Origin: JBCDLI01 sp038745535
GTDB taxonomy: Bacteria; Pseudomonadota; Alphaproteobacteria; Rhizobiales; Rhizobiaceae
Assembly (NCBI GenBank): GCA_038745535.1
Contig: JBCDLI010000005.1
Coordinates: 1-64,000, forward strand
Reading direction: 5' to 3'
DNA: 64,000 nt
Position numbers and translations under genes: made by a program. Below, one piece after another: positions 7,371-16,560 of the stretch (positions are counted from its first letter, which is position 1; each line of letters begins with the position of its first letter). The notes under the pieces were generated by a model. It was not told where the DNA came from. It did not search any database and saw nothing but the letters and a program-made list of their open reading frames with translations.

Positions 7371-8012
7371 GTGGCGAAACTCGGCGGTATGATCGTTCCG
7401 GTGACCGGTTTTCAGCAGAATTGCACAATCCTGTTTGATGAGGAAACAAAGCAAGGCGTCGTCATTGATCCTGGCGGCGACATTGATCGCATACAGAGCG
7501 CGATCGAGCAGCAGGGTGTCGATGTTCAGGCGATCTGGCTAACGCATGGTCACATTGACCATGCAGCTGGCGCCATGGACCTCAAGACTGCGCTCGATGT
7601 CGAAATAGTCGGCCCGCATCGCGATGATATTCCACTTTTGAGCGGCCTTGAAGCACAGGCCAAGATGTTTGGCATTGCCGGTGAAGTGAAGAACGTGACG
7701 CCGGATCGGTATCTTGAAGACGGTGATAAGGTCTCATTTGCTGGTTTGGAATTTGACGTTTTTCACTGTCCCGGCCATGCGCCTGGCCATGTTATTTACT
7801 TCAACAAAGAAGCACGGTTTGCCCATCTGGGCGACGTGTTGTTCAACGGTTCTATCGGTCGGACGGATTTACCCGGCGGCGATCACGCGACGTTGATCAA
7901 ATCGATCACAGAAAAAGTATTCCCGCTTGGCGATGACGTCTCGTTCATCTGCGGACACGGGCCAGGCAGCAGAATTGGTGACGAGCGGCGGACAAATCCA
8001 TTCTTACAGTGA
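7371..8012 (+). CDS. Metallo-beta-lactamase-fold hydrolase (glyoxalase II-like)
   Basis: A 213-residue cytoplasmic MBL-fold enzyme. The two-metal site is complete: LTHGHIDHAAGA (HxHxDH), a histidine in FHCPGHAPGHVIYF, an aspartate in HLGDVLFNGSIGRTDLPGG, and the final histidine in ICGHGPGSRIGDERRTNPF. The GRTDLPGGD and HGPG...NP pattern is that of short YcbL-type glyoxalase II-like thiolesterases, which hydrolyse S-lactoylglutathione or related thioesters. Start is GTG at 7371 with AGGA seven bases upstream. It follows ilvE by 80 bases on the same strand; whether they are cotranscribed is unclear. Confidence 0.9.
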   Translation: MAKLGGMIVPVTGFQQNCTILFDEETKQGVVIDPGGDIDRIQSAIEQQGVDVQAIWLTHGHIDHAAGAMDLKTALDVEIVGPHRDDIPLLSGLEAQAKMFGIAGEVKNVTPDRYLEDGDKVSFAGLEFDVFHCPGHAPGHVIYFNKEARFAHLGDVLFNGSIGRTDLPGGDHATLIKSITEKVFPLGDDVSFICGHGPGSRIGDERRTNPFLQ

Positions 8013-8130
8013 CTGATTTCCAGCGTTTGTAAGACCGCGTTCGAGCATTCGGCGTTTCGTCGCGATGATGCCTCTTATCTTTCCTTTTCAGGCACATACA
8101 TTGGGTGTGTCGAAACGGGAAAAGACCAAC

Positions 8131-9198
8131 GTGTACGCACTTTACGGACGAGCTATCGGGACATTGATGTTTGCGATGGCGGTGACCCTCGCTAGCCTTT
8201 CCAGCTCTGCGCTGGCCACCGAATTCAAACGCATCCGTGACGTGAACGTCTCGTGCACATCGACCCTCCGTTGCGACCTTTTTATCGCAAACCCAAGGAT
8301 CACGCTTGCCAACATCGGCATTCGCCGATCAGCAGCGCCTGACGCGCCGGTGAGCCTGTTTTTCACGACCCGCGATCCATTCGTTTCGGGATCGGAAATC
8401 ATTTTCGAGATTGACGGAAATGCGGTCGGAACAATTGACGTTGCCACGCTTTCATATCGCGCTGCCGTTTCCGAATACATGTCGAGAGACGAGGAGTTTA
8501 TTCAGTCGTTGATCGCAGCGTCGGCTGATGCGCGGTTGCTACAAGTTCAGTATCAAACACGTAGCGGATTTACGACCGCGGAGTTTCGCCTATCGGGCTT
8601 TCGCGAAGCACTTGAGTTTATGGACGAGACACAGGGGCGAACGCGGGCTGATGCTCTTGCAGGCGTGCTTCTTGAAGTAGACGACAGCAATACTGGCGGT
8701 AGTGTGGCCGTGTCCACTATTGACCGTTTGACAGATATCCCGCTTCCAATTCGCGTGCGGTACTTTGCAGGCACTCAGTCACGTTGCAGCGGGCTTTCCG
8801 ATGATCGAGTCCAAAATCTGGGAGGCACGGCACTGGAACTCGGTGATGATAGGTTGCTGGTCGTCCCTTGCGGACGAAATACGGGAGACAGCGTTGAGTT
8901 TGCTCTTCTGAGCACGGGTGGAGGAGATGGCGAGCAGATTTCTGTACCGGTTGTGACGCCGGACACGATTACCACCGCGCAGATTTTGAGCGATGTTTCA
9001 ATCGATGTTGATACAGGCCAAATCACCGGTTTTGTTGAAACAGCACCGGGATGTGGCGCTCGTTATGTCTACGACGCCGTGGCAACGCCGAGCGGCCCAA
9101 ATGTTCGCCTCGTTGAAGCCCGTGTAAAAACCGAGTGCTCCACCGAAGATGATCTGAAACCCGAAAGCTGGCCTCTTATCTGGCCCGTTTCTGGCTAG
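8131..9198 (+). CDS. DUF1176 domain-containing exported protein
   Basis: About 355 residues from the GTG at 8131 (GGGA ten bases upstream); an ATG at 8065 in the same frame would add 22 residues without a ribosome-binding site, so the start is uncertain. The N-terminus YALYGRAIGTLMFAMAVTL then SSSALA looks like a Sec signal peptide with cleavage after ALA. The mature part has the DUF1176 layout: RDVNVSCTSTLRCDLFI near the N-terminus, RLSGFREALEFMDETQGR in the middle, and paired cysteines near the C-terminus ending in ESWPLIWPVSG. The family is periplasmic and of unknown function. It converges on the DUF1499 gene. Confidence 0.75.
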   Translation: MYALYGRAIGTLMFAMAVTLASLSSSALATEFKRIRDVNVSCTSTLRCDLFIANPRITLANIGIRRSAAPDAPVSLFFTTRDPFVSGSEIIFEIDGNAVGTIDVATLSYRAAVSEYMSRDEEFIQSLIAASADARLLQVQYQTRSGFTTAEFRLSGFREALEFMDETQGRTRADALAGVLLEVDDSNTGGSVAVSTIDRLTDIPLPIRVRYFAGTQSRCSGLSDDRVQNLGGTALELGDDRLLVVPCGRNTGDSVEFALLSTGGGDGEQISVPVVTPDTITTAQILSDVSIDVDTGQITGFVETAPGCGARYVYDAVATPSGPNVRLVEARVKTECSTEDDLKPESWPLIWPVSG

Positions 9199-9211
9199 GC
9201 CTCAGCGAGTT

Positions 9212-9703
9212 TTACAACTCAGCGGTCCAGGCTTGGATGCGCTTTAAGTTTGCGCCGAGATCTGAATAGCCGAGCTTGGCGCGGGCGTAGACCCGTAAGC
9301 CTGATTTGCCGCCCCCGAGTTCAACCGCTTCTGCCCAAATTGTATCAGGAAATTTCATCGTGGGAGACAAGGTGACGAAGCGCGCTTTTGTCGGTTCGCT
9401 TTCATCATCAACTCGCGTCACAGACCGGTCCAAAACGCGAGCCGAATTCTCCAGACGGGTGATTAGGTCGTTTGGCGCACTGTCGTATGCTGGCAGCACA
9501 AGATCTACTTTTTGATCTGCGCAAAGTGTATCACTGCAAGCTAGCGCATCGTTTGGTGATGCATTTCGAGTTACCTTTGCGAGGTCTAACTCGCCGAGAT
9601 CAGATGGGCCGGTGACACGTTCCCATACACGCTGCGGCCCGTATGCAAAAAATCCAATCGCCACGACTATCGCAACCAGCACGACGCCGAAGATATAGTT
9701 CAT
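9212..9703 (-). CDS. DUF1499 domain-containing membrane-anchored protein
   Basis: A 163-residue protein with one N-terminal membrane segment (MNYIFGVVLVAIVVAIGFFA) and a periplasmic domain. The DUF1499 hallmark is visible as NDALACSDTLCADQKVDLVL, ARFVTLSPTMKFPDTIWAEA and the C-terminal SGLRVYARAKLGYSDLGANL. Family function is unknown. The preceding small gene on the same strand ends 28 bases upstream, so they may form an operon. Confidence 0.8.
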   Translation of the reverse strand: MNYIFGVVLVAIVVAIGFFAYGPQRVWERVTGPSDLGELDLAKVTRNASPNDALACSDTLCADQKVDLVLPAYDSAPNDLITRLENSARVLDRSVTRVDDESEPTKARFVTLSPTMKFPDTIWAEAVELGGGKSGLRVYARAKLGYSDLGANLKRIQAWTAEL

Positions 9704-9731
9704 TCAGCATTACTCCGTGCTGCGCCCGTCT

Positions 9732-10025
9732 TCATCCATTCATATAGGAGCGCTGTCCATTGGAGTAATCCCTGCCAAGCACTTTCGTGAGGGCGACTGA
9801 GCCGAGGGACATAAACATCAGTGAAGCGCAGAGGGCTGCCAAAAGCATGTCCTTCGTCACGCCTTCTGTTTCGGCGGCCATACTTGGTGCCGCCAACATA
9901 TTTGCAAGGTTTGCAGCGGGATCGGAAAGTGCTGCAGCGCTCGCCGTGCCTGACATCAGGATGGCCAGACTGAACCCATAAAAAATCGATTTTGAAACGT
10001 GAAGAGATGAAAATATCTTTGGCAT
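9732..10025 (-). CDS. Small membrane/exported protein of unknown function
   Basis: From the ATG at 10025 the frame gives 97 residues: MPKIFSSLHVSKSIFYGFSL, a hydrophobic stretch ending in SGTASAAA that could be a signal peptide, a Pro/Ala-rich middle (DPAANLANMLAAPSMAAE), and a second hydrophobic helix MLLAALCASLMFMSLGSVAL near the C-terminus. A TTG 36 bases upstream (10061) is an alternative. No strong ribosome-binding site is seen for either. I recognise no family. A longer overlapping frame on the same strand (9700-10056) is Arg/Pro-rich and looks spurious. Confidence 0.55.
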   Translation of the reverse strand: MPKIFSSLHVSKSIFYGFSLAILMSGTASAAALSDPAANLANMLAAPSMAAETEGVTKDMLLAALCASLMFMSLGSVALTKVLGRDYSNGQRSYMNG

Positions 10026-10122
10026 GACCGGGCGCTTGTTTTGATTTCGATGCCAAAACAAATCGCGTCTGAACCGGGCGTCTGAATGATGTTAAAGAGG
10101 CAAGCGCCGGGTCATTTCGAGG

Positions 10123-10995
10123 TCAAATTGCGGCAAGCTGTTTGTGCAGCTCAACGGCGTCGGACTTTGTTGCCCATTCGGGAAAGCTTGCCGGCGCGAT
10201 CCGGGGCTTCGCAAGGCCGAAGCCTTGGAACATGTCGGACCCACTCCGAATGGCGAGGTCGACGTGATTAATAGTCTCCAACCCTTCAAGAACAACCGAA
10301 ATGCCGCGGCTATGCAGGCGCTTTACCTCGTCTATGAGGCGGGCGTAACGCTTTGGTGTTCTGAACGCGCTGCGCACGGTGACCGCATCAAATTTCACGA
10401 TGTCGGGATAAAGGCGATTGATGCGAAGCCGATTGGAGGCCGCTGCACCGTAATCATCGACGGCGAGAAGAAAGCCGCGTGCCCGCATTCCGTGGGCGAA
10501 GTGGTCCACCACCGACGGGTTGGTAACTGCCTGCTCGGTGATTTCGCATACGAACTGACGCGGCGCTTTGCCAGCGAGGCGGACGCGATAGACAATATCG
10601 TCCATTAGTCGGTCGATTGAACCTTCGGCGCTCATCAGCGAGGGATCGAAGTTTATGAAGATTAGGTTCCGGTCGTCTTTGATTGACCGGCTGTTGGTTA
10701 TGTGAAGAGCGCGTGACGTTGCTTCGACCGTAAGGCGATCCTCTGGCCGCAGCCTGTTGAACAAAACACCGGGCGAAACCGTAACACCCTCGAAAGCAAC
10801 CCTTAGGAGCGCTTCATGACCGGCGATCTTCAGCTGACCTTGCACAGTGCGGAATATCGGTTGGAACGCGGTCTTGAACTGAAGCTTGCCCGACGACGCC
10901 GTGTAAGCGCCGTCCGTTCCCCGGCTGAAATTGACTTGAGAACTCTGTTGGAAATGCTGTTGCATAAGAGGGGCTGACCGGAGCGAATGGTTCAT
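10123..10995 (-). CDS. EAL-domain cyclic-di-GMP phosphodiesterase
   Basis: About 290 residues from the ATG at 10995 (a TTG at 11091 would lengthen it; no clear ribosome-binding site marks either). After a short variable N-terminus a single EAL domain follows: AGHEALLR, FINFDPS, CEITEQA, VDDYGAAASN, PDIVKFDA, VVLEGLET and FQGFGLAKP. All metal- and catalysis-related residues expected of active EAL enzymes (the EAL glutamate, Asn, Glu, Asp-Asp, Lys, Glu, Gln) are present, although the DDFGTG loop is changed to DDYGAA. There is no sensory or GGDEF domain, so it is a stand-alone cytoplasmic enzyme expected to linearise c-di-GMP. Divergent from aatA. Confidence 0.85.
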   Translation of the reverse strand: MNHSLRSAPLMQQHFQQSSQVNFSRGTDGAYTASSGKLQFKTAFQPIFRTVQGQLKIAGHEALLRVAFEGVTVSPGVLFNRLRPEDRLTVEATSRALHITNSRSIKDDRNLIFINFDPSLMSAEGSIDRLMDDIVYRVRLAGKAPRQFVCEITEQAVTNPSVVDHFAHGMRARGFLLAVDDYGAAASNRLRINRLYPDIVKFDAVTVRSAFRTPKRYARLIDEVKRLHSRGISVVLEGLETINHVDLAIRSGSDMFQGFGLAKPRIAPASFPEWATKSDAVELHKQLAAI

Positions 10996-11105
10996 ACAGT
11001 CTTGGCCGCTACGGAATAATTTAGGGTTAATGCGACCTTTCGATGATTTACGCTTATTGCGCTCAGGCAACTGATGCGCGATAGCCCTCAACGGAATTCA
11101 GCTAA

Positions 11106-12326
<1,221 letters not shown>

Positions 12327-12332
12327 TCATTG

Positions 12333-12348
12333 ATGGGCACGCGCCCAT
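12333..12348 (+). terminator. Short hairpin after aatA
   Basis: ATGGGC, four bases, GCCCAT: a 6-bp stem with a 4-base loop just past the aatA stop. There is no T-run after it, so it is a weak terminator candidate at best. Confidence 0.25.
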
Positions 12349-12474
12349 TGGTGCTCATTGCATCAAAGACGGTCTTTGAGTTTTACCCGCCCGTAACCAC
12401 GTCTGTTATGCAATGGACGAGCAGCGCAACGCGTTAGCGCGTTCATAAGAAATTTTCCGCATGGTCGCGTGATC

Positions 12475-14286
12475 ATGCACCAGCGATCACAACACCTTAT
12501 GGAATCCGTCTCGACAACCGACGAAGCCGTTCGTGAAATTCAGGTCAAAAGCCGGAATGCGAAATTTCGTGCACGCGCGAAAACGCTTGTCGAATTCATT
12601 TATCCCGACATCGACGCCGACAATTTTGTTGAGCAGGTCTCTGAAGCTTTCTGGCCCAATGACCGTCTTGCCCGCCAACGTGCGCGGCAGCCCGGTAACA
12701 CACTTTGGTCTGAAGCGGATACAATAGTCATCACCTATGGTGATACCTTTGTAGACGGTCAGCACAAGCCGCTCGATCTGCTCAACGATTTTCTGCATCG
12801 ATACCTCAAAGGATCAATCAACGGGGTGCATATCCTCCCGTTTTTCCCTTTTAGTTCCGATGACGGATTTGCGGTCATTGATTACCGCGCGGTGAACGGC
12901 TCACTCGGAGATTGGGCTGATATCAACCGGATCTCCGAAGATTTCACGCTGATGAGCGATCTGGTGCTCAACCATGTGTCGGGCAGGTCGAACTGGTTCA
13001 TGGGCTACCTGCGTGGCGAAGAGCCCTATGTGGACTTTTTCTTCGAGGCGGTACCGGAAGATGATCTGACAAATGTCGTGCGTCCTCGCCCGTCTGAATT
13101 GCTACGAAAAGTGGATACGCCGGACGGGATCAAGCATGTCTGGTGTACGTTCTCTCACGACCAGATCGACCTCGATTTTTCCAACCCGGAAGTGCTGTTA
13201 GAGTTCATTCGTATTACGCGCATGCACATCGACAACGGTGTTCGCATTGTTCGCATGGATGCAATTGCGTTCATCTGGAAGGAAATCGGCACGCCCTGTA
13301 TTCACCACGAGAAGACACACGCTATCGTGCAGCTTTTTCGTGTGCTTGCAGACTATGCGCGTGAAGAAGTTGTTCTGCTGACCGAAACCAACGTGCCCAA
13401 TGCGGAAAACCTGTCCTACTACGGGAACCGTAACGAAGCGCACATGATCTACAACTTTCCGCTGCCGCCACTCATGCTGCACGCGATGATGTCTGGATCA
13501 TCGGACCTGTTGAACCGTTGGCAAATGGCCATGCCGCCGGCTCAACTCGGGTGCGCTTATCTGAATTTTACTGCATCGCATGATGGCATCGGCGTTCGTG
13601 GTGGCGAGGGGCTTATTCCCGAAGACGATCTTTGGAAGATGATCGGTCGCGTGGAAGATTTTGGCGGGCGCGTATCCATGCGCTCAGTCAAAGATGGCGG
13701 CGAGCGCCCCTACGAGATGAACATCACCTATTTCGATGCCATGAAAGGCACGTTTGAAGGTGATGATGAATGGCATTTCGAGCGTTTCATCTGTTCGCAG
13801 ACGATCATGATGGCGCTCGAAGGCATTCCGGCATTTTACATACACTCACTGCTTGGGTCACCAAACGATCAAGATGGTTTTGCAAAGACCAAGCACAATC
13901 GGACGCTCAATCGTAAGAAGTGGGACTACGGCGAACTGCGCGAACTTCTGGATGGTGGTGGCTCAATCCATGCCCGCGTGCTCGAAGAGCTTAAGAAGCG
14001 CATCAATATCCGTACGGCACAAAAAGCGTTTCATCCAAATGCGACGCAATTCACCATGCAGTTCGGAAGCGATCTTTTTGGCTTCTGGCGTCAGTCGCTG
14101 GATCGAGACCAGTCGATCTTCGCGCTTCACAACGTGACCAACAAAACCGTCCGTGTGCCTGCGATGTCAATCAATCTCATCGGCGGCGACAGCTGGTTGG
14201 ATTTGTTGAGCGGTGAGAACGTGGATGCAGAACGCGGCGATATTGAATTTGCGCCTTACCAGTGCCGATGGGTCACAAACCGATAG
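12475..14286 (+). CDS. GH13 subfamily 18 sugar phosphorylase (glucosylglycerate/sucrose phosphorylase type)
   Basis: About 603 residues from the ATG at 12475; no clear ribosome-binding site, and GTG 12469 or ATG 12511 are alternatives. The (beta/alpha)8 barrel motifs are HILPFFPFSSDDGFAVIDYR, DLVLNHVSGRSNWF, nucleophile Asp262 in VRIVRMDAIAFIWKEIG, acid/base Glu304 in VVLLTETNVPNAENLSYYG and FTASHDGIGVRGGEG. The FIWKEIGTPCIHHEKTH and LLTETNVPNAENLSYYG stretches are more like glucosylglycerate phosphorylase (YcjM type) than classical sucrose phosphorylase. Such enzymes phosphorolyse an alpha-glucoside to glucose 1-phosphate and the acceptor. No glucosylglycerate synthesis or sucrose uptake genes are adjacent, so the exact substrate is open. 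Confidence 0.85.
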   Translation: MHQRSQHLMESVSTTDEAVREIQVKSRNAKFRARAKTLVEFIYPDIDADNFVEQVSEAFWPNDRLARQRARQPGNTLWSEADTIVITYGDTFVDGQHKPLDLLNDFLHRYLKGSINGVHILPFFPFSSDDGFAVIDYRAVNGSLGDWADINRISEDFTLMSDLVLNHVSGRSNWFMGYLRGEEPYVDFFFEAVPEDDLTNVVRPRPSELLRKVDTPDGIKHVWCTFSHDQIDLDFSNPEVLLEFIRITRMHIDNGVRIVRMDAIAFIWKEIGTPCIHHEKTHAIVQLFRVLADYAREEVVLLTETNVPNAENLSYYGNRNEAHMIYNFPLPPLMLHAMMSGSSDLLNRWQMAMPPAQLGCAYLNFTASHDGIGVRGGEGLIPEDDLWKMIGRVEDFGGRVSMRSVKDGGERPYEMNITYFDAMKGTFEGDDEWHFERFICSQTIMMALEGIPAFYIHSLLGSPNDQDGFAKTKHNRTLNRKKWDYGELRELLDGGGSIHARVLEELKKRINIRTAQKAFHPNATQFTMQFGSDLFGFWRQSLDRDQSIFALHNVTNKTVRVPAMSINLIGGDSWLDLLSGENVDAERGDIEFAPYQCRWVTNR

Positions 14287-14322
14287 GACGCTTGCGCTCG
14301 ATGGTCTTTGACCCTAGAGCGG

Positions 14323-14712
14323 CGCAGACCAGTCAGCCGGGCAGCCGCAGCGTTTCAATGCCGAAAGGCGAGCGCTGAGGAAAGTCCGGGCTCCTCGAAG
14401 AAACGGTGCCGGGTAACACCCGGCGGGGGCGACCCTAGGGAAAGTGCCACAGAAAGCAAACTGCCGCGGTTCCGCGGTCAAGGTGAAAGGGTGGGGTAAG
14501 AGCCCACCGCGTGCTTGGTAACAAGTGCGGCATGGTAAACCCCACCGGGAGCAAGACCGAATAGGGACAACGCGCCGTTCGCGGCAGTGGCTTCGCACCT
14601 GTTGTCCGGGTTGGTTGCTCGAGGCTAGTGGTAACGCTGGTCCCAGATGAATGGCTGCCACGTCCGCTTGCGGGCCATACAGAACCCGGCTTACAGGCTG
14701 ACTGGTCGCTTT
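14323..14712 (+). ncRNA. rnpB: RNase P RNA, bacterial class A
   Basis: The catalytic RNA of RNase P. Helix P1 is a perfect 12-bp pairing of GACCAGTCAGCC (14327-14338) with GGCTGACTGGTC (14696-14707). Conserved blocks are visible: GAGGAAAGTCCGGGCTCC near 14376, CCACAGAAAGCAAACTGCCG near 14446, AAGGTGAAAGGGTGGGGTAA near 14480, GGTAAACCCCACC near 14534, GAGCAAGACCGAATAGGG near 14550 and ATGGCTGCCACG near 14651. A T-run (14710-14714) after P1 is the likely terminator and overlaps the stop codon of the convergent BTLCP gene. Confidence 0.95.
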
Positions 14713-15267
14713 TTAGCCGCGAACGCGAACCCAGAGGTTATCGTTCGAGAAAGACTGCATCTTCAAAAAACGCATATTGGTTGAGCGCCAAGGCTTTACT
14801 TTGTTGGTGAGGTTGTCGAGCACGAAGTCGCCTTTGTCGGTGCGGACGACCAATACGATGTGAGCTTCGCCATTGCGAAGCCTCGTTTTCGCGAGCCGTA
14901 GTTGCGACGGATGAAAACCGCGTCCGAGCAGCATTGAACGCTTTTTCATTGCAAAGTCTTCACAGTCGCCTGACCGACCGCCTTCTTTCCAATGTTCTGC
15001 GACGCCGTGTACGACCATATCCGAAGCTGCACGGATGGACCCATTGACGCGCCGATTAACCGAGTTGAGCGCGTTCATGCGTGCGTCGGTTAATTTTGCA
15101 GGTCCAGCTTCTTTATGGGAACCACAATGGCGTCCGCCGCGTTTGCAAAATTGGAAATGACCGGCTGGCTGAGAGGTAGCTCCTCCCTGCTTGAGTGAAA
15201 ACGCGTGTGCTTGGCTAAGCGGTGCAAGCGTAAGTGCTGCAAACATAAAAACCGCAAATTGGCGCAT
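14713..15267 (-). CDS. Bacterial transglutaminase-like cysteine peptidase (BTLCP)
   Basis: A 184-residue exported protein: signal peptide MRQFAVFMFAALTLAPLSQA with cleavage after AHA, then a transglutaminase-like domain. The catalytic triad is readable as Cys102 in GRSGDCEDFAMKKR, His136 in NGEAHIVLVVRT and Asp151 in FVLDNLTNKVKPW. The family (DUF920, LapG-like) includes periplasmic proteases; LapG itself cleaves large adhesins under c-di-GMP control, but this short form is not necessarily LapG and no LapD or adhesin gene is visible. Its stop codon lies in the rnpB terminator T-run. Confidence 0.88.
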   Translation of the reverse strand: MRQFAVFMFAALTLAPLSQAHAFSLKQGGATSQPAGHFQFCKRGGRHCGSHKEAGPAKLTDARMNALNSVNRRVNGSIRAASDMVVHGVAEHWKEGGRSGDCEDFAMKKRSMLLGRGFHPSQLRLAKTRLRNGEAHIVLVVRTDKGDFVLDNLTNKVKPWRSTNMRFLKMQSFSNDNLWVRVRG

Positions 15268-15417
15268 GGCTTTTGCCCCACAGAGTTGTCCCTGAGTTAG
15301 AGAATGCCGAATTTTTAAAATTTGAGCAAGTGTATTGGACTGTCACTTCTCTTCATCATGGCGGTTGGGACGATTTTTGGTCCTCCATCGGTGATGAATC
15401 GAAACCTTTCTTTAAGA

Positions 15418-15432
15418 TTAACCTCTCATAAA
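15418..15432 (+). promoter_or_regulatory. CtrA-like motif upstream of the dcw cluster
   Basis: TTAA (15418-15421), seven bases, TAAA (15429-15432), one mismatch from the alphaproteobacterial CtrA consensus TTAA-N7-TTAA; the left half reads TTAACC as in good sites. It lies 112 bases before the rsmH start, in a 276-base gap without ORFs. One mismatch in an AT-rich motif can occur by chance. Confidence 0.3.
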
Positions 15433-15448
15433 CGATAACGCCCAAGCA

Positions 15449-15459
15449 GGGATTATCCC
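15449..15459. promoter_or_regulatory. Short perfect dyad in rsmH upstream region
   Basis: GGGAT-T-ATCCC, an 11-base perfect dyad with a single central base, flanked by CCTCT (15422-15426) and AGAGG (15463-15467) also in inverted orientation. It cannot form a hairpin on its own; an operator is possible but the regulator is unknown. Confidence 0.25.
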
Positions 15460-15543
15460 GGTAGAGGACTGATTTCATTGTTATTCGTAGCGATACCCCG
15501 CGATACGTTTGGCCATGAGCGGCTGCGTGGGATTAAAGGCATT

Positions 15544-16560
15544 ATGACTGACGAACAAAACGCTGCGACAACATCGCCTGACCACACACCGGTCATGCTG
15601 GCAGACGTGCAAAACGTTCTCGGTGATATCTCTGGCTGTCAGGTTATCGATGCTACGTTCGGTGCTGGAGGTTATTCGGGTGCTTTCTTGGATGCCGGTG
15701 CACGGGTGATTGCGTTTGATCGTGATCCCGATGCTTTGCCCCGTATGAATGAGATGAAGGCGCGGTCGGGCGATCAATTCGAATTCCATCACGCTCCGTT
15801 TTCGCAGATGGCGGATTTTGTTCCTTCCCAATCAATTGACGCGATTGTTTTCGACGTTGGCGTCTCATCAATGCAGTTTGATCAGGCTGAACGCGGGTTT
15901 TCTTTTCGGTTTGATGGCCCACTCGATATGCGGATGGCACAGGCAGGGCCCTCCGCGGCTGATCTTATCAACACGCTGCCGCGCGCAGATTTAACGCGGA
16001 TCATCGGCATTCTTGGTGGCGAAAAACAAGCGTCCCGCATTTCAGCAGAAATTGTGGAACGGCGCGCGAAGCAGCCATTTGCAACGACATCTCAATTGGT
16101 GGCGGCTGTGGAAGCAGTCGTCAAACGCAGACACGACGACAAAATTCATCCTGCTACAAAAACATTCCAAGCACTTCGTGTTCTGGTCAATGATGAGTTG
16201 CGTGAGTTAGCGCGGGCGCTTTTTGCCGCTGAGAAGCTGCTGAAACCGGGAGGCATCCTTGCGGTGGTCAGCTTTCATTCGCTGGAAGACAAGATTGTAA
16301 AACAGTTCTTGGCTGCTCGATCGGGCGGCACTGGTGTTTCTCGTTATGCTCCGCAGGGAGCTGCTAACGCACCCATTTTCAATATTCCAAAATTCAAAGT
16401 CATTGCGGTGAGTGATGAAGAAGCGCGAGAGAACCCTCGCGCGCGTTCTGCCAAGCTTCGCATGGGAATTCGCACTTCTGCTGAGGCCGGTGCAGTCGAT
16501 TTTACCATCTTCAAATTTGCGCGGCTTCCGTGGATTGACGCTTCGGGGGTGCAATCATGA
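15544..16560 (+). CDS. rsmH: 16S rRNA (cytosine1402-N4)-methyltransferase
   Basis: A 338-residue SAM-dependent methyltransferase (MraW) that N4-methylates C1402 in the ribosomal P site. Motifs: DHTPVMLADVQNVLG, DATFGAGGYSGAFLDAGARV for SAM binding, DAIVFDVGVSSMQFDQAERG, KTFQALRVLVNDELREL and PGGILAVVSFHSLEDKIVKQ. The frame extends upstream to 15478, but the ATG at 15544 with AAAGG upstream gives the usual N-terminus MTDEQNAATTSPDHTPVML. First gene of the dcw cluster here; its stop overlaps the ftsL ATG (ATGA). No mraZ is found upstream. Confidence 0.96.
   Translation: MTDEQNAATTSPDHTPVMLADVQNVLGDISGCQVIDATFGAGGYSGAFLDAGARVIAFDRDPDALPRMNEMKARSGDQFEFHHAPFSQMADFVPSQSIDAIVFDVGVSSMQFDQAERGFSFRFDGPLDMRMAQAGPSAADLINTLPRADLTRIIGILGGEKQASRISAEIVERRAKQPFATTSQLVAAVEAVVKRRHDDKIHPATKTFQALRVLVNDELRELARALFAAEKLLKPGGILAVVSFHSLEDKIVKQFLAARSGGTGVSRYAPQGAANAPIFNIPKFKVIAVSDEEARENPRARSAKLRMGIRTSAEAGAVDFTIFKFARLPWIDASGVQS

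Noticed and set aside
9700..10056. 118-residue minus-strand frame overlapping the small membrane protein
   Set aside because: Arg/Trp/Ser-rich without signal or domain pattern; the other frame has a signal peptide and a membrane helix.
10144..10608. Plus-strand frame of 154 residues opposite the EAL gene
   Set aside because: Antisense to a well-supported EAL domain, with no family motif.
12475..14286. Annotation as plain sucrose phosphorylase
   Set aside because: Catalytic-site context and 600-residue length fit glucosylglycerate/sugar phosphorylases of the same subfamily better than 490-500-residue sucrose phosphorylases, so a specific substrate is not claimed.
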